Below are positions 1 through 7,890 of a DNA stretch of 64,000 nt, piece by piece. Source of the stretch: Nocardiopsis suaedae (lineage in GTDB: Bacteria; Actinomycetota; Actinomycetes; Streptosporangiales; Streptosporangiaceae); assembly GCF_027706745.1 (NCBI RefSeq), contig NZ_JAQFWP010000004.1, positions 92,220 to 156,219 of the forward strand, in the 5' to 3' direction. The position numbers and the translations under genes were made by a program. The number at the start of each line of letters is the position of its first letter. The first letter of the stretch is position 1. The notes beneath the pieces are model-generated. The model searched no databases and was not told where the DNA came from. It saw only the letters and a list, made by a program, of their open reading frames with translations.

Positions 1-1296
1 GACGCGGTCGACAACTTCGCCGCCTTCCCGCCCATGGCGCTCATCGTGGTGGTCATGCTCGGCGTCGCCGTGGCCGAGCGCGCGGGCCTGCTCAACGCGG
101 TGCTGCGCGGGAGCGTCACCCGGGTGCCGGACAAGCTGCTCACCTTCGCGCTGGCCCTGGTGGGCGTGTCCGCCAGCGTGGCCTCCGACGCCGCCTACGT
201 CGTCCTCGTCCCGCTGGGCGCCATGATCTTCAAGGCGGCGGGGCGCAGCCCGATCCTGGGGCTGGTGACGGCCTTCGGGTCGATCTCGGCCGGCTACAAC
301 GCCTCGATCGCGCTCACCCCGGGCGACGCCCTGTTCGCGGGGCTCACCACCGGCGCCGCGCAGATCATCGACCCCCAGTACACGGTCACGCCGGTGGCCA
401 ACTACTTCTTCACCGCGGTCAGCGCGGTGCTGCTGGCGCTGATCATCACCGCGGTCGCCGAGTTCGTGCTGGCCCCGGCCACCGCCCGGATGGAGGTCGA
501 CGGCGACGGCGCCGACGCCGAGCTGGGCGACATGCGGCTGACCGCGGACGAGCGCCGCGGGCTGCGCAACGCGCTGCTGGTGGTGGTGGCCGCGGCGGCG
601 CTGATCGCGGCCGCGCTGATCCCGTCCGGGTCGCCGTTCCGCGGCGAGGACGGGGGCGTGCTCAGCTCGCCGCTGATCACCGGCATCGCCTTCATCATGG
701 GGCTGCTGTTCCTGGTGGCCGGTGCGGTGTTCGGCCGCACGACCGGGAGCCTGTCCCGGGCGCGCGAGATCCCCGAGGCGATGGCGCAGGGCGTGCGCGA
801 CCTGGCGCCGGTGCTGGTGCTGTTCTTCGCCGCCGCCCAGTTCCTGGCGTACTTCAAGTGGACCGGGCTGGGCGAGGTGCTGGCGGTGCGCGGCGCCGGG
901 CTGCTCGGCTCGGCGGGGGTGCCCACGCCGGTGATGCTGGTGGGGATGGTGCTGGTGTGCACCGTCATGAACATCATGATCACCAGCGGCTCGGCGCAGT
1001 GGGCGCTGGTGGCGCCGGTGTTCGTGCCGATGTTCATGCTGCTGAGCATTCCGCCGGAGACGACCCAGGCGGTGTTCCGGGTCGCGGACTCCCCCACCAA
1101 CGTGATCAGCCCGATGAGCCCCTACTTCGCCATGGCGCTGGGCTTCCTGCAGCGGTACCGCCGCGATGCGGGCATCGGCACGCTGCTGTCGATGACGCTG
1201 CCGATCTCGGTGGCCATGCTGGTGGGGTGGACGCTGATCCTGCTGGCCTGGTGGGGGCTGGGCATCCCGCTCGGCCCCGGCGCCCCGGTGCGCTGA
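1..1296 (+). CDS. abgT: AbgT-family transporter, 5' end cut by window edge
   Basis: The open frame runs from base 1 to the stop at 1296, so the true start lies outside the window; the ATG at 34 is internal. It encodes a multi-pass inner-membrane carrier of the AbgT (p-aminobenzoyl-glutamate transporter) family. Seen: the family-like stretch NFAAFPPMALIVVVMLGVAV at the left edge, then repeated hydrophobic helices and a conserved late region with ADSPTNVISPMSPY. Family members import p-aminobenzoyl-glutamate, and some export sulfonamide-like drugs. The next gene, 64 bp downstream on the same strand, is an M20 carboxypeptidase of the kind that cuts such substrates, which favours an import role. 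Substrate is inferred. Confidence 0.88.
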   Translation, partial: DAVDNFAAFPPMALIVVVMLGVAVAERAGLLNAVLRGSVTRVPDKLLTFALALVGVSASVASDAAYVVLVPLGAMIFKAAGRSPILGLVTAFGSISAGYNASIALTPGDALFAGLTTGAAQIIDPQYTVTPVANYFFTAVSAVLLALIITAVAEFVLAPATARMEVDGDGADAELGDMRLTADERRGLRNALLVVVAAAALIAAALIPSGSPFRGEDGGVLSSPLITGIAFIMGLLFLVAGAVFGRTTGSLSRAREIPEAMAQGVRDLAPVLVLFFAAAQFLAYFKWTGLGEVLAVRGAGLLGSAGVPTPVMLVGMVLVCTVMNIMITSGSAQWALVAPVFVPMFMLLSIPPETTQAVFRVADSPTNVISPMSPYFAMALGFLQRYRRDAGIGTLLSMTLPISVAMLVGWTLILLAWWGLGIPLGPGAPVR

Positions 1297-1360
1297 CGGC
1301 CCGCCCTGACGCCCCGTTCTCCCCACCGTCCCCACACCCGACCGAAGAGAAGGTGACGAC

Positions 1361-2602
1361 GTGACCGATGCGTCCCTGCCCGGCTCAGCCGATCCGTCCG
1401 ACCCGGCCGACCTGAACGGCCTGACCGAGGCGGCCCGGCGCGACCTGCCGGACATCCTGGACGACCTGCGGCGCCTCGTGGAGAAGGAGACGCCGAGCAG
1501 CGACAAGCGCCTCCTGGACGCCGGACTGGACGACCTGGAGGCGTGGCTCACCGACCGCCTGGGAGACCCGGCCGAGCGCGTCCGCCACGACGGGGGCGCG
1601 GACGGCGACGTGCTGGAACTGCTCTACCCGGGCGACGCGGGCAACACGGGCCACACGGCCGACACCGGCGGCGAGGTGCTGCTGCTGTGCCATTACGACA
1701 CGGTGTGGCCCGAAGGCACCCTCGCCGAGTGGCCGGTGAGCATCGAGGGCGACCGGTTCAGCGGGCCGGGCTGCTTCGACATGAAGGCCGGGATCGTCCA
1801 AGGCGTCTGGGCCGTCAGGCACCTGCGCGCGCTGGGGCTGCCCGTGCCCTCGGTCCGATTCCTCCTCAACGGGGACGAGGAGGTCGGCAGCCCGGCGTCG
1901 CGCCCGCACATCGAGCGGGCGGGGCAGGCGGCGGACGTGACGCTGGTGCTGGAGCCCAGCCGTGAGGGCCGGGTCAAGACCGGGCGCAAGGGCATGGGGC
2001 TGTTCAACGTCACGGCCACCGGCATCGAGTCGCACGCCGGGCTCGACCCGGATGCGGGGGCGAGCGCCGTGCACGCCCTGGCCGAGCTGGTGCCGCGGAT
2101 GGCGGCGCTGGCCGCCCCGGAGCGCGGGACCACGGTGAACGTGGGCGTGTTCAGCGGCGGCACCGCCCGCAACGTGGTGGCGGGCACGGCGTCGTGCCAG
2201 GTGGACGTGCGCATCCAGGACCCGGCGGAGACGGAGCGCATCGACGCGGGGCTGGCGGCGCTGGCGCCGTCGGACGGCCGGGTGAAGGTGGAGGTCTCCG
2301 GCGGGTGGAACCGCCCGCCGATGAACCCGGGCCCCTCGACCGACCGCGCGTTCGCGGCGGCGCGGGAGGTGGCGCGCGGGCTCGGCGAGGACCTGGGGCA
2401 GATCTCGGTCGGCGGGGCGAGCGACGGCAACCTGGTCGCGGCGCTGGGCCGCCCGGTGCTCGACGGCCTGGGGGCGGCCGGTGCGGGCCCGCACTCGCGC
2501 GATGAGCACGTGAGCGTCGGCCGCACGCCGCACCAGGTGGCGCTGCTGGCCGGGCTGCTGACCCGCCTGGCCGGGGACGGGCGGCCGCCGCTCGGCGACT
2601 GA
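1361..2602 (+). CDS. M20-family metallo-carboxypeptidase (glutamate carboxypeptidase G2-like)
   Basis: Cytoplasmic zinc peptidase of 413 aa, the usual length for the CPG2/ArgE/DapE superfamily. The GTG at 1361 is chosen because an AGAAGG-type ribosome site lies about 8 bases upstream. Metal-site motifs appear in order: CHYDTVWP, GPGCFDMKAGI, NGDEEVGS, LEPSREG, and a late GPHSRDEHVSV histidine. No signal peptide. CPG2-type enzymes remove C-terminal glutamate from folates and p-aminobenzoyl-glutamate. Pairing with the AbgT-type transporter suggests salvage of folate breakdown products, as in abgABT of E. coli. The exact substrate is inferred; a general N-acyl amino acid amidase is the alternative. 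Confidence 0.85.
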   Translation: MTDASLPGSADPSDPADLNGLTEAARRDLPDILDDLRRLVEKETPSSDKRLLDAGLDDLEAWLTDRLGDPAERVRHDGGADGDVLELLYPGDAGNTGHTADTGGEVLLLCHYDTVWPEGTLAEWPVSIEGDRFSGPGCFDMKAGIVQGVWAVRHLRALGLPVPSVRFLLNGDEEVGSPASRPHIERAGQAADVTLVLEPSREGRVKTGRKGMGLFNVTATGIESHAGLDPDAGASAVHALAELVPRMAALAAPERGTTVNVGVFSGGTARNVVAGTASCQVDVRIQDPAETERIDAGLAALAPSDGRVKVEVSGGWNRPPMNPGPSTDRAFAAAREVARGLGEDLGQISVGGASDGNLVAALGRPVLDGLGAAGAGPHSRDEHVSVGRTPHQVALLAGLLTRLAGDGRPPLGD

Positions 2603-3252
2603 CGGCCCATGGCCGAAGACCGGGGAGGCGCTCCGCCCGAGCAGCAGGGTCCCGTCCCGGGGCGCCTTCCCTCCCTCCCCGTTCGCAGCGGCTTCAGTCC
2701 GGACCTGTCCGGCTCTCGGAAGCCCTGGCCGACGCCCTGCCCGTCGACCGGAGGCCAAGGTCGCCCCTGCCCCCGGCGCTATACCGCCTCGCCGGGAAGC
2801 CCGGGAAGGCATGGCCGAAACCGGTCCAGTGCGAGCGTATTGATCCGCTATTCACCCGGTATGCGCCTAGGCTTTGGGCCTCGCCGCGCCCGAGGGCGGC
2901 GCGGCGGCCCCGTCACCGGGGCGCGCACCCCCTCCACGCGCGTCGCGCGCGGGGTGACCCACGGCCTCCCCCGGGGAAGGCCCACGCCCTCAGCGGCGGC
3001 CCGGCCTTCCTCCTCTGGGGTCGGAGGCGCCGCACGGCCCGGGACCGCCCTTGCGCGGAGCGGCGGTCCCGGGCCTTCTCCCGGGCATACCAGGGGGCGG
3101 GAAGGCCGGTTCGGGCACCCGGCGTGGTGGAACGGTCGCCTCAGGCGTGATCGGGGCGCCATCGGGCCCCGAGCCCGGCCCCGAGCGGTCAGCGCAAGCG
3201 CCTAGGGCAGCCGCCTCGGAGGGGCGGCTGCCCGCGCATGGTCGGGGGCTGG
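2603..3252. other. Intergenic region without a credible gene
   Basis: About 650 bp between the M20 gene (+) and the Dabb gene (-), which converge here. Open frames exist on both strands but are GC-driven and match no family. It holds dense short inverted repeats: an imperfect GC-only dyad around 2880-2915 and the perfect hairpin listed at 3036-3075. A 19-base string at 3124-3142 recurs on the other strand at 11659-11677. Confidence 0.6.
3036..3075. terminator. Perfect 14-bp hairpin, likely bidirectional terminator
   Basis: GGCCCGGGACCGCC at 3036-3049 pairs exactly with GGCGGTCCCGGGCC at 3062-3075 around a 12-base loop. It sits between convergent genes. No U-tract follows, which is common in high-GC actinomycetes. 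Confidence 0.45.
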
Positions 3253-3669
3253 TCAGTCCCCGTGTGGGCCCGGGGCGGCGCTGCCCTTGTACTCGCCCAG
3301 GTCGGACACCAGCTCCGAGATGTCGGGGATGCTGTCGTACCGGCGCTGGTGCAGGGCGGCGATCCTCTCACCGAAGTCCGGGGACAGGTCGTCGGTGATG
3401 TCGAACGACGCGAACCTGTCGACCAGCGGCAGCCCGATCCGGTCGGTGCGCAGGTGGGCCGGGTGGATGAGGTACTCCCAGTAGCCGTCCAGGTCCTCGA
3501 TCTCGAAGGTGGCCCCCCACTCGTACTCGCCGCCGTAGTCGCGGCCGACGACGAAGGAGGTCACCGACGGGATGGTCCTCCCCTGCTCGCGCAGGCTCTC
3601 CAGCGCCTCCTCCCGCTGCTCCTGCGTGACGCCGGGCTTGAGGGTGAAGCGGATGCCGTGCTGGATCAT
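3253..3669 (-). CDS. Dabb-family (stress-responsive alpha/beta barrel) protein
   Basis: 138-aa soluble protein. The first ~100 residues fit the dimeric alpha-beta barrel (Dabb) pattern: an N-terminal MIQHGIRFTLKPG strand, IPSVTSFVVGRDYGG in the middle and a YWEYLIHPAH helix start. The C-terminal ~35 residues are extra. An AAGGAAG ribosome site precedes the ATG. Its start is 55 bases past the stop of the MFS gene on the same strand, so the two are probably co-transcribed. Dabb proteins bind or convert small hydrophobic compounds in several pathways; the role here is unknown, perhaps linked to the exporter's substrate. Confidence 0.75.
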   Translation of the reverse strand: MIQHGIRFTLKPGVTQEQREEALESLREQGRTIPSVTSFVVGRDYGGEYEWGATFEIEDLDGYWEYLIHPAHLRTDRIGLPLVDRFASFDITDDLSPDFGERIAALHQRRYDSIPDISELVSDLGEYKGSAAPGPHGD

Positions 3670-3724
3670 CGTTCTTCCTTTCGGTGCGGTGAATCGGTGT
3701 GGTGGACCGGTGCGGTGCAGGGCC

Positions 3725-5062
3725 TCAGTCGGAGGCCCTGCCGTGCCGGCCCGTGCGGGCCGCCCTGGGCCCGATGGCGGCGACGGCCGCGAGCGCGGCG
3801 CCCGCCGCCATCGCGCCCCCGGTCCAGGTGAACGCGGCGGCCAGGCCGGTGGTCCGGATGAGGGGTTCGACGACGAGCGGCGAGAGGAACTGGCCGAGGA
3901 AGATCGCCGTGACCAGGCCGCTGAGGACCCGGCCGCGCCGGTCGGGGGCGGCGAGCTCGCTGAGCCGCAGGTTGAGGTTGGGGACGGTGACCCCGACGCC
4001 GGCGCCGCTGACGAGCAGCCCGGCCGCGATCGGGCCGACGCCGTCGCCGGTGCCGACGAGCAGCCAGCCCGCCCCGAGCAGGGCGACGCCGAGCGCGGTG
4101 ATCGCGGCGGGTGCCAGGCGGCGGCGCAGGGCCGGGAACACGAGCGCGCCGACCGCGCTGGTCAGGGTGCTTCCGGCGATCACCGCGCCGGTGGGGGCGG
4201 GCCCGACGCCGTGACCGCTGAGCAGGAAGGGCAGCTGGGTGGGCGCCATGTAGAACGCCAGCGTCGCGACCAGCGCCAGCACGTAGATGCCGAGGATGCG
4301 GCCGGTCATCGTCCGGCGGGGCGGGCGGTGGGGCGCCGCGTCGTTCCCGGCTTGCTCGGTGCGCCCGGCTTGCTCGGTGCGCCCGGCCTGCTCGGTGCGC
4401 CCGGTGTTCTCGGTGTCCACAGGGCTCTCGGTGCGCTGGATGCGCGGCTCCCCGCGCAGGGCGCCGATGGCGAACGCGGCGACGGCCGCGGAGACCGCAT
4501 AGAGCCAGAACGGTGCGCGCCAGTCGGCCGCGGCGAGCAGCCCGGCCAGCGGCAGGAACACGACCCCGCCCAGGCTGGCGAACGCCTGTTGCAGCCCGAG
4601 GAAGGACGCGCGCCGCGGCCCCTCGAACCAGTCGGTGATCATGGCGCCGACCGCCGTCATGATCGCGCCCACCGCCACGCCGAGCAGCACCCTGGTGGCC
4701 AGCAGCACGTACAGGTCGGTGACGAGGAACCCGGCGGTACCGCTGGCCGCGGAGAGCACCAGGCCGCCCACGAGCAGCGGGCGGCGGCCCACACGGTCGG
4801 CGACCAGCCCGGAGGCGGGTGCGCTGACGGCGATCGCGAGGGAGGTGACGGTGAGCGCGAAGCGGACGAGGAGGTCGGCGCCGGGGGTTCCGGTGAAGGC
4901 CTCGCGCATCGCGGGCAGGCTGGGCGCGATGATCGCCGCCGCCATCAGCGTCATCATGGCCGAGGCCAGCACGGCGGCGCGCGCCGGGCGCGAGGGCTCC
5001 GGACGCGGTGGTTCCCGGCGCGTCCGGGTCGGTCGGCTTGGCCGGGTCGGTGCGAGCGGCAT
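3725..5062 (-). CDS. MFS transporter (DHA1-type drug exporter)
   Basis: 445-aa inner-membrane protein, about 12 transmembrane helices. The ATG at 5062 is preferred over an upstream ATG at 5149 because AGAGGAG lies just before it and the extra N-terminus is Pro/Arg-rich. Motif A is visible as GLVADRVGRRPLLVGG after helix 2. The central cytoplasmic loop carries a repeated GRTEQA linker encoded by an 18-bp tandem repeat. About 97 bp upstream is a TetR-type operator identical in form to the one before the neighbouring tetR gene. Probable proton-driven export of a small toxic compound, repressed by that TetR protein. Confidence 0.85.
   Translation of the reverse strand: MPLAPTRPSRPTRTRREPPRPEPSRPARAAVLASAMMTLMAAAIIAPSLPAMREAFTGTPGADLLVRFALTVTSLAIAVSAPASGLVADRVGRRPLLVGGLVLSAASGTAGFLVTDLYVLLATRVLLGVAVGAIMTAVGAMITDWFEGPRRASFLGLQQAFASLGGVVFLPLAGLLAAADWRAPFWLYAVSAAVAAFAIGALRGEPRIQRTESPVDTENTGRTEQAGRTEQAGRTEQAGNDAAPHRPPRRTMTGRILGIYVLALVATLAFYMAPTQLPFLLSGHGVGPAPTGAVIAGSTLTSAVGALVFPALRRRLAPAAITALGVALLGAGWLLVGTGDGVGPIAAGLLVSGAGVGVTVPNLNLRLSELAAPDRRGRVLSGLVTAIFLGQFLSPLVVEPLIRTTGLAAAFTWTGGAMAAGAALAAVAAIGPRAARTGRHGRASD
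4349..4402. repeat. 18-bp tandem repeat (3 units) inside MFS linker
   Basis: Three head-to-tail copies of GGCTTGCTCGGTGCGCCC (one base varies in the third) followed by a degenerate partial. In frame on the minus strand each unit encodes GRTEQA, so copy-number change would lengthen the central loop without a frameshift. Confidence 0.85.
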
Positions 5063-5158
5063 GGGGTCGCTCCTCTCTGGGACAAGCGGTCGTGGCGCGC
5101 CGGTCGGGGCTCGGCGCAGGGTCACGCCGTCAGGCGGGGCCGGTTCCACTCCGGCTTA

Positions 5159-5176
5159 TGAGTGGTTGACCACTCA
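5159..5176. promoter_or_regulatory. TetR-type operator upstream of the MFS gene
   Basis: TGAGT-N8-ACTCA, with a longer near-perfect dyad GAGTGGT-TG-ACCACTC (5160-5175). The same TGAGT-N8-ACTCA arrangement occurs before the neighbouring tetR gene (5915-5936), linking both promoters to one regulator. Confidence 0.7.
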
Positions 5177-5345
5177 CTCTTTGGGTCGAAAAACCGGCCG
5201 CCGAGGCGGCGGCGCGCCGGGTCAGTGCCGTGGCGCTCCCGGCGCGGCCCCCAGGACGGACACGTGCGGGCGTGACCTCGCCCCGGCCTTCCACCCCGGC
5301 CGCCCCGGAGCCGCCGCGACCGGACGGAAGCGGCGCCGCGCGGCG

Positions 5346-5915
5346 TCAGAAGTGGCGGAGGCCGCCGGACAGCGTCCGCGCCCACGGTTCCTCGATGCGG
5401 TTGGCGTCGAGGGCGACCACGAGGTGGCACAGCATGCCCGTGGCGAAGAACCGCTGGACGTCGGCTTCCGCCGCACCGGAGGCCCCGCGGGCGTACTCGA
5501 CCAGCCGGGCGTACCCGGCCCGCACGACCTCGGCGATCGCGGGCTCCGAGGCCGCCGCGCACTGCGCGTGCAACTGGAGCAGGAGCAGGTTCCGGTCGGC
5601 GATCAGCCGGGCGTAGGCGTCGCCCATCGCGTCCAGGACCGCCTCCGGCGAGCCGCCGCCGACCGCGGCGACCCCCTCGTCCAGGCTGTCGCGGATCAGG
5701 GCGAAGCAGTGCTCCACCACCGCCGCGAACAGCGCCTCCTTGCCGGGGAACAGCCGGTAGACGTAGGCCTGCGAGATCCCCGCCCGCTGGGCCACGTCGG
5801 TGGTCGTGGTGCCGAAGTAGCCCCGTTCGGCGAACGCGCTGACCGCGGTGCTCAGGACCGTCCGCCTGCGTTCGCCGGCGGTCGAGAGCTGTCGGCGGGA
5901 GGGTGCTGTCGTCAT
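5346..5915 (-). CDS. TetR-family transcriptional repressor
   Basis: 189 aa starting at the ATG at 5915; longer forms would run through the operator. The N-terminal ~60 residues form the TetR helix-turn-helix: FAERGYFGTTTTDVAQRAG then AYVYRLFPGKEALF. The ligand domain is family-specific and gives no effector. It lies upstream of, and in the same direction as, the MFS and Dabb genes. Matching inverted repeats flank its own start and precede the MFS gene, so it probably represses itself and the exporter, releasing when an exported compound binds. Confidence 0.88.
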   Translation of the reverse strand: MTTAPSRRQLSTAGERRRTVLSTAVSAFAERGYFGTTTTDVAQRAGISQAYVYRLFPGKEALFAAVVEHCFALIRDSLDEGVAAVGGGSPEAVLDAMGDAYARLIADRNLLLLQLHAQCAAASEPAIAEVVRAGYARLVEYARGASGAAEADVQRFFATGMLCHLVVALDANRIEEPWARTLSGGLRHF

Positions 5916-5936
5916 GTGAGTAATAAACCACTCACA
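5915..5936. promoter_or_regulatory. TetR-type operator at the tetR promoter
   Basis: TGTGAGT (5915-5921), 8-base spacer, ACTCACA (5930-5936): perfect 7-bp arms overlapping the tetR start codon. The core TGAGT-N8-ACTCA matches the site at 5159-5176. Expected to mediate autorepression. Confidence 0.7.
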
Positions 5937-6064
5937 CCTGTCTCCGGTCAACCCCGCCCCCTCACTTCCTATTAGGAATACTCGGCGTCCGTTCACCGTT
6001 CCCCCTCATGGCCGGGCGACGACACTGGGGCCGCCGCCCGTTCGAGAGGACGCGGAGGTCCACC

Positions 6065-6793
6065 ATGGGCAGGGTCGAAGGCAAGGTCGCGATCGTCACC
6101 GGCGGGGCGCGGGGGCTGGGCGCCGCGCAGGTGCGGGCGCTGGTGCGCGAGGGCGCGCGGGTCGTCATCGCCGACGTGCTGGACGAGGAGGGCGTGGCGC
6201 TCTCCGCCGAGCTGGGCGACCCCGCCGGGTTCGTCCACCTGGACGTGACCGACGCCGACGGCTGGCAGGATGCGGTCGCCGCGGCAGAGCGGCTCTTCGG
6301 ACCGGTGAACGTGCTGGTCAACAACGCGGGCATCGTGCACAACGAGCCGCTGGAGGAGATGTCCGAGGCGGACTTCCGCAAGGACATCGACGTCAACCAG
6401 GTCGGGGTGTTCCTCGGCATGAAGGCGGTCATCGGCTCGATGCGCACGGCCGGCGGCGGTTCGATCGTCAACATCTCCTCGATCGGCGGGATCATCGCCT
6501 TCTCGGGGATCATGGGCTACACCGCCACGAAGTGGGCGGTGCGCGGCATGACGAAGGGCGCCGCCCAGGAGCTCGGCCCAGAGGGCATCCGGGTGAACTC
6601 GGTCCACCCGGGCTTCGTGACGACGCCGATGACGGAGGGCTCCGGCGTCGACGACCTGGCGAGGATCCAGCCCCTGCGCCGCACCGGTGAGCCGGAGGAG
6701 CTGGCGAACCTGGTGCTGTTCCTGGCGTCCGACGAGTCGAGCTACTCCACCGGCTCGGAGTTCATCGCCGACGGCGGCTACACGTCCATGTGA
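6065..6793 (+). CDS. SDR-family NAD(P)-dependent oxidoreductase (3alpha/20beta-hydroxysteroid dehydrogenase-like)
   Basis: 242-aa classical short-chain dehydrogenase. The ATG at 6065 is chosen because GGAGGT sits five bases upstream. Seen: cofactor motif TGGARGLGAAQ (~residues 12-22), a D-V-T acid motif after strand 4, NNAG, the catalytic Ser in NISSIGG, the YTATK Tyr-Lys pair, and a C-terminal DGGYTSM. An Asp at the end of strand 2 (IADV) suggests NAD preference. Family members interconvert hydroxy and keto groups on steroids or similar alcohols; the substrate cannot be read from sequence. It is divergent from the tetR gene, but neither TetR site lies between them on its side. Confidence 0.88.
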   Translation: MGRVEGKVAIVTGGARGLGAAQVRALVREGARVVIADVLDEEGVALSAELGDPAGFVHLDVTDADGWQDAVAAAERLFGPVNVLVNNAGIVHNEPLEEMSEADFRKDIDVNQVGVFLGMKAVIGSMRTAGGGSIVNISSIGGIIAFSGIMGYTATKWAVRGMTKGAAQELGPEGIRVNSVHPGFVTTPMTEGSGVDDLARIQPLRRTGEPEELANLVLFLASDESSYSTGSEFIADGGYTSM

Positions 6794-6811
6794 CGGCCTC
6801 CGCCGCGAAAG

Positions 6812-6853
6812 GCGTGCGGCCAGGGGCGCCCGTTACGGGCCCCGGCCGCACGC
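6812..6853. terminator. Bidirectional hairpin terminator
   Basis: GCGTGCGGCC (6812-6821) pairs with GGCCGCACGC (6844-6853), and the intervening bases form a further inner stem around GCCCGT/ACGGGC. It lies between the convergent SDR and siderophore-interacting protein genes. Confidence 0.65.
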
Positions 6854-6942
6854 GTTCGCGTTCCGCCGTACTCCGAACGCTCCGCAGTTCCACAGCGCCC
6901 CGGACACCCCGGGGCGCGCCCGCCGCCTGCGCTGACCAGGCC

Positions 6943-7683
6943 TCACTCCCCCTTCGGCGCTCCGCCCATCGAACGGCCCTTGATCCAGTAGCCGCGGGCG
7001 GTGACGGCGTCCTTCGGGAGGCCGCAGGTGTCGCGCAGGAGAGTGCGCACGCGCTTGGTGGTGCCGGTATCCGTGGCCACCCACGCATGCCACCCGTCCA
7101 GGTCGCCCTTGAGCGCCGCGACCGCCTTCGGCAGCCCGTCCTCCTCCACGACCCAGGTGAGCTCGTCGCCCTCGCGGATGGCCGCCGGGAGGTCCATGTC
7201 CTCGGCGTGCTGGCGCTGGAGCAGCACGCGTGCCGGGGTGCCCTCGGGCAGTGCGCGCAGGATGTCGTTGATCGCGGGGAGCGAGGCGGGGTCCCCGACC
7301 AGCAAGTACCCGGTCGGCGCGGGGTCGGGGACGGCGAAGGGCTTGCCCGGGTAGACCGTCGCCCGGAGCCGGTCCCCCTCCTCGGCCGCGCGCGCCCAGT
7401 CCGAGGCGAGGGCGGAGCCGTCGTGCAGGACGAATTCGACGGAGAACGCGCCGCCGTCCCGGTCCACATCGGTGACGGTGTATCCGCGCTGGTACTCGTC
7501 TTCCCCTGCGGGGAACCAGAGCCGCAGCCAGAACGCGGGCGGGGTGGGGTGTTCGGCGAGGAGCCCGGGGCCGTGGAAGCGGATCCTGCGGTAGCGGGGC
7601 GTCACGTCGGTGACGGCGCGGACGGTGATCCAGTGGTCGGGCGCCCGCAGCACCCGCAGTACGGCGCGTTCGAACCGGCTCAT
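6943..7683 (-). CDS. Siderophore-interacting protein (FAD-dependent ferric-siderophore reductase, ViuB/YqjH type)
   Basis: 246-aa cytoplasmic flavoprotein. The N-terminal ferredoxin-reductase-like barrel (~1-115) shows the flavin motif RGYTVTD; the C-terminal half (~120-246) is the SIP NAD(P)H domain with GYLLVGDPASLPAINDIL. Family members release iron by reducing imported ferric siderophores. A 19-bp iron box lies about 22 bp before the start, so transcription should be shut off by an IdeR/DmdR-type repressor when iron is plentiful. No siderophore synthesis or uptake gene is next to it, so it presumably serves a system encoded elsewhere. Confidence 0.9.
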   Translation of the reverse strand: MSRFERAVLRVLRAPDHWITVRAVTDVTPRYRRIRFHGPGLLAEHPTPPAFWLRLWFPAGEDEYQRGYTVTDVDRDGGAFSVEFVLHDGSALASDWARAAEEGDRLRATVYPGKPFAVPDPAPTGYLLVGDPASLPAINDILRALPEGTPARVLLQRQHAEDMDLPAAIREGDELTWVVEEDGLPKAVAALKGDLDGWHAWVATDTGTTKRVRTLLRDTCGLPKDAVTARGYWIKGRSMGGAPKGE

Positions 7684-7705
7684 CCCGTCCCCTCTCGCAG
7701 TTTGC

Positions 7706-7724
7706 TTAGGTTAGCCTAAGCTCA
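7706..7724. promoter_or_regulatory. DtxR/IdeR-type iron box
   Basis: TTAGGTTAGCCTAAGCTCA agrees at 16 of 19 positions with the established DtxR/IdeR consensus TTAGGTTAGGCTAACCTAA. The inner dyad GCTTAGG-N4-CCTAAGC (7704-7721) is perfect. It is placed to block the promoter of the siderophore-interacting protein gene. Confidence 0.85.
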
Positions 7725-7857
7725 CCTACGGGCGCCGCGTCAACCCCCGGCGGCCACGATGCGGACGGAGGCGGGCGTACAGCGGTGCCGACCTGCTGCA
7801 GCGGGTCCGCGATCTCGGACCTGATGGGGCCGGGAAGCGGGATTCCGGAGAGAGGTC

Positions 7858-7889
7858 GGGAGGGGGAGGACCCGGGTCCTCCCCCTCCC
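7858..7889. terminator. 32-bp perfect palindrome after the esterase gene
   Basis: GGGAGGGGGAGGACCC followed directly by its exact reverse complement (7874-7889). It begins one base past the esterase stop on the minus strand, so it should end that transcript and shield the iron-regulated promoter beyond it. Confidence 0.75.
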
Positions 7890-7890
7890 C

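Noticed and set aside
1385..2812. 475-aa open frame antisense to the M20 peptidase
   Set aside because: Shadow frame rich in Arg, Ala and His with no family signal.
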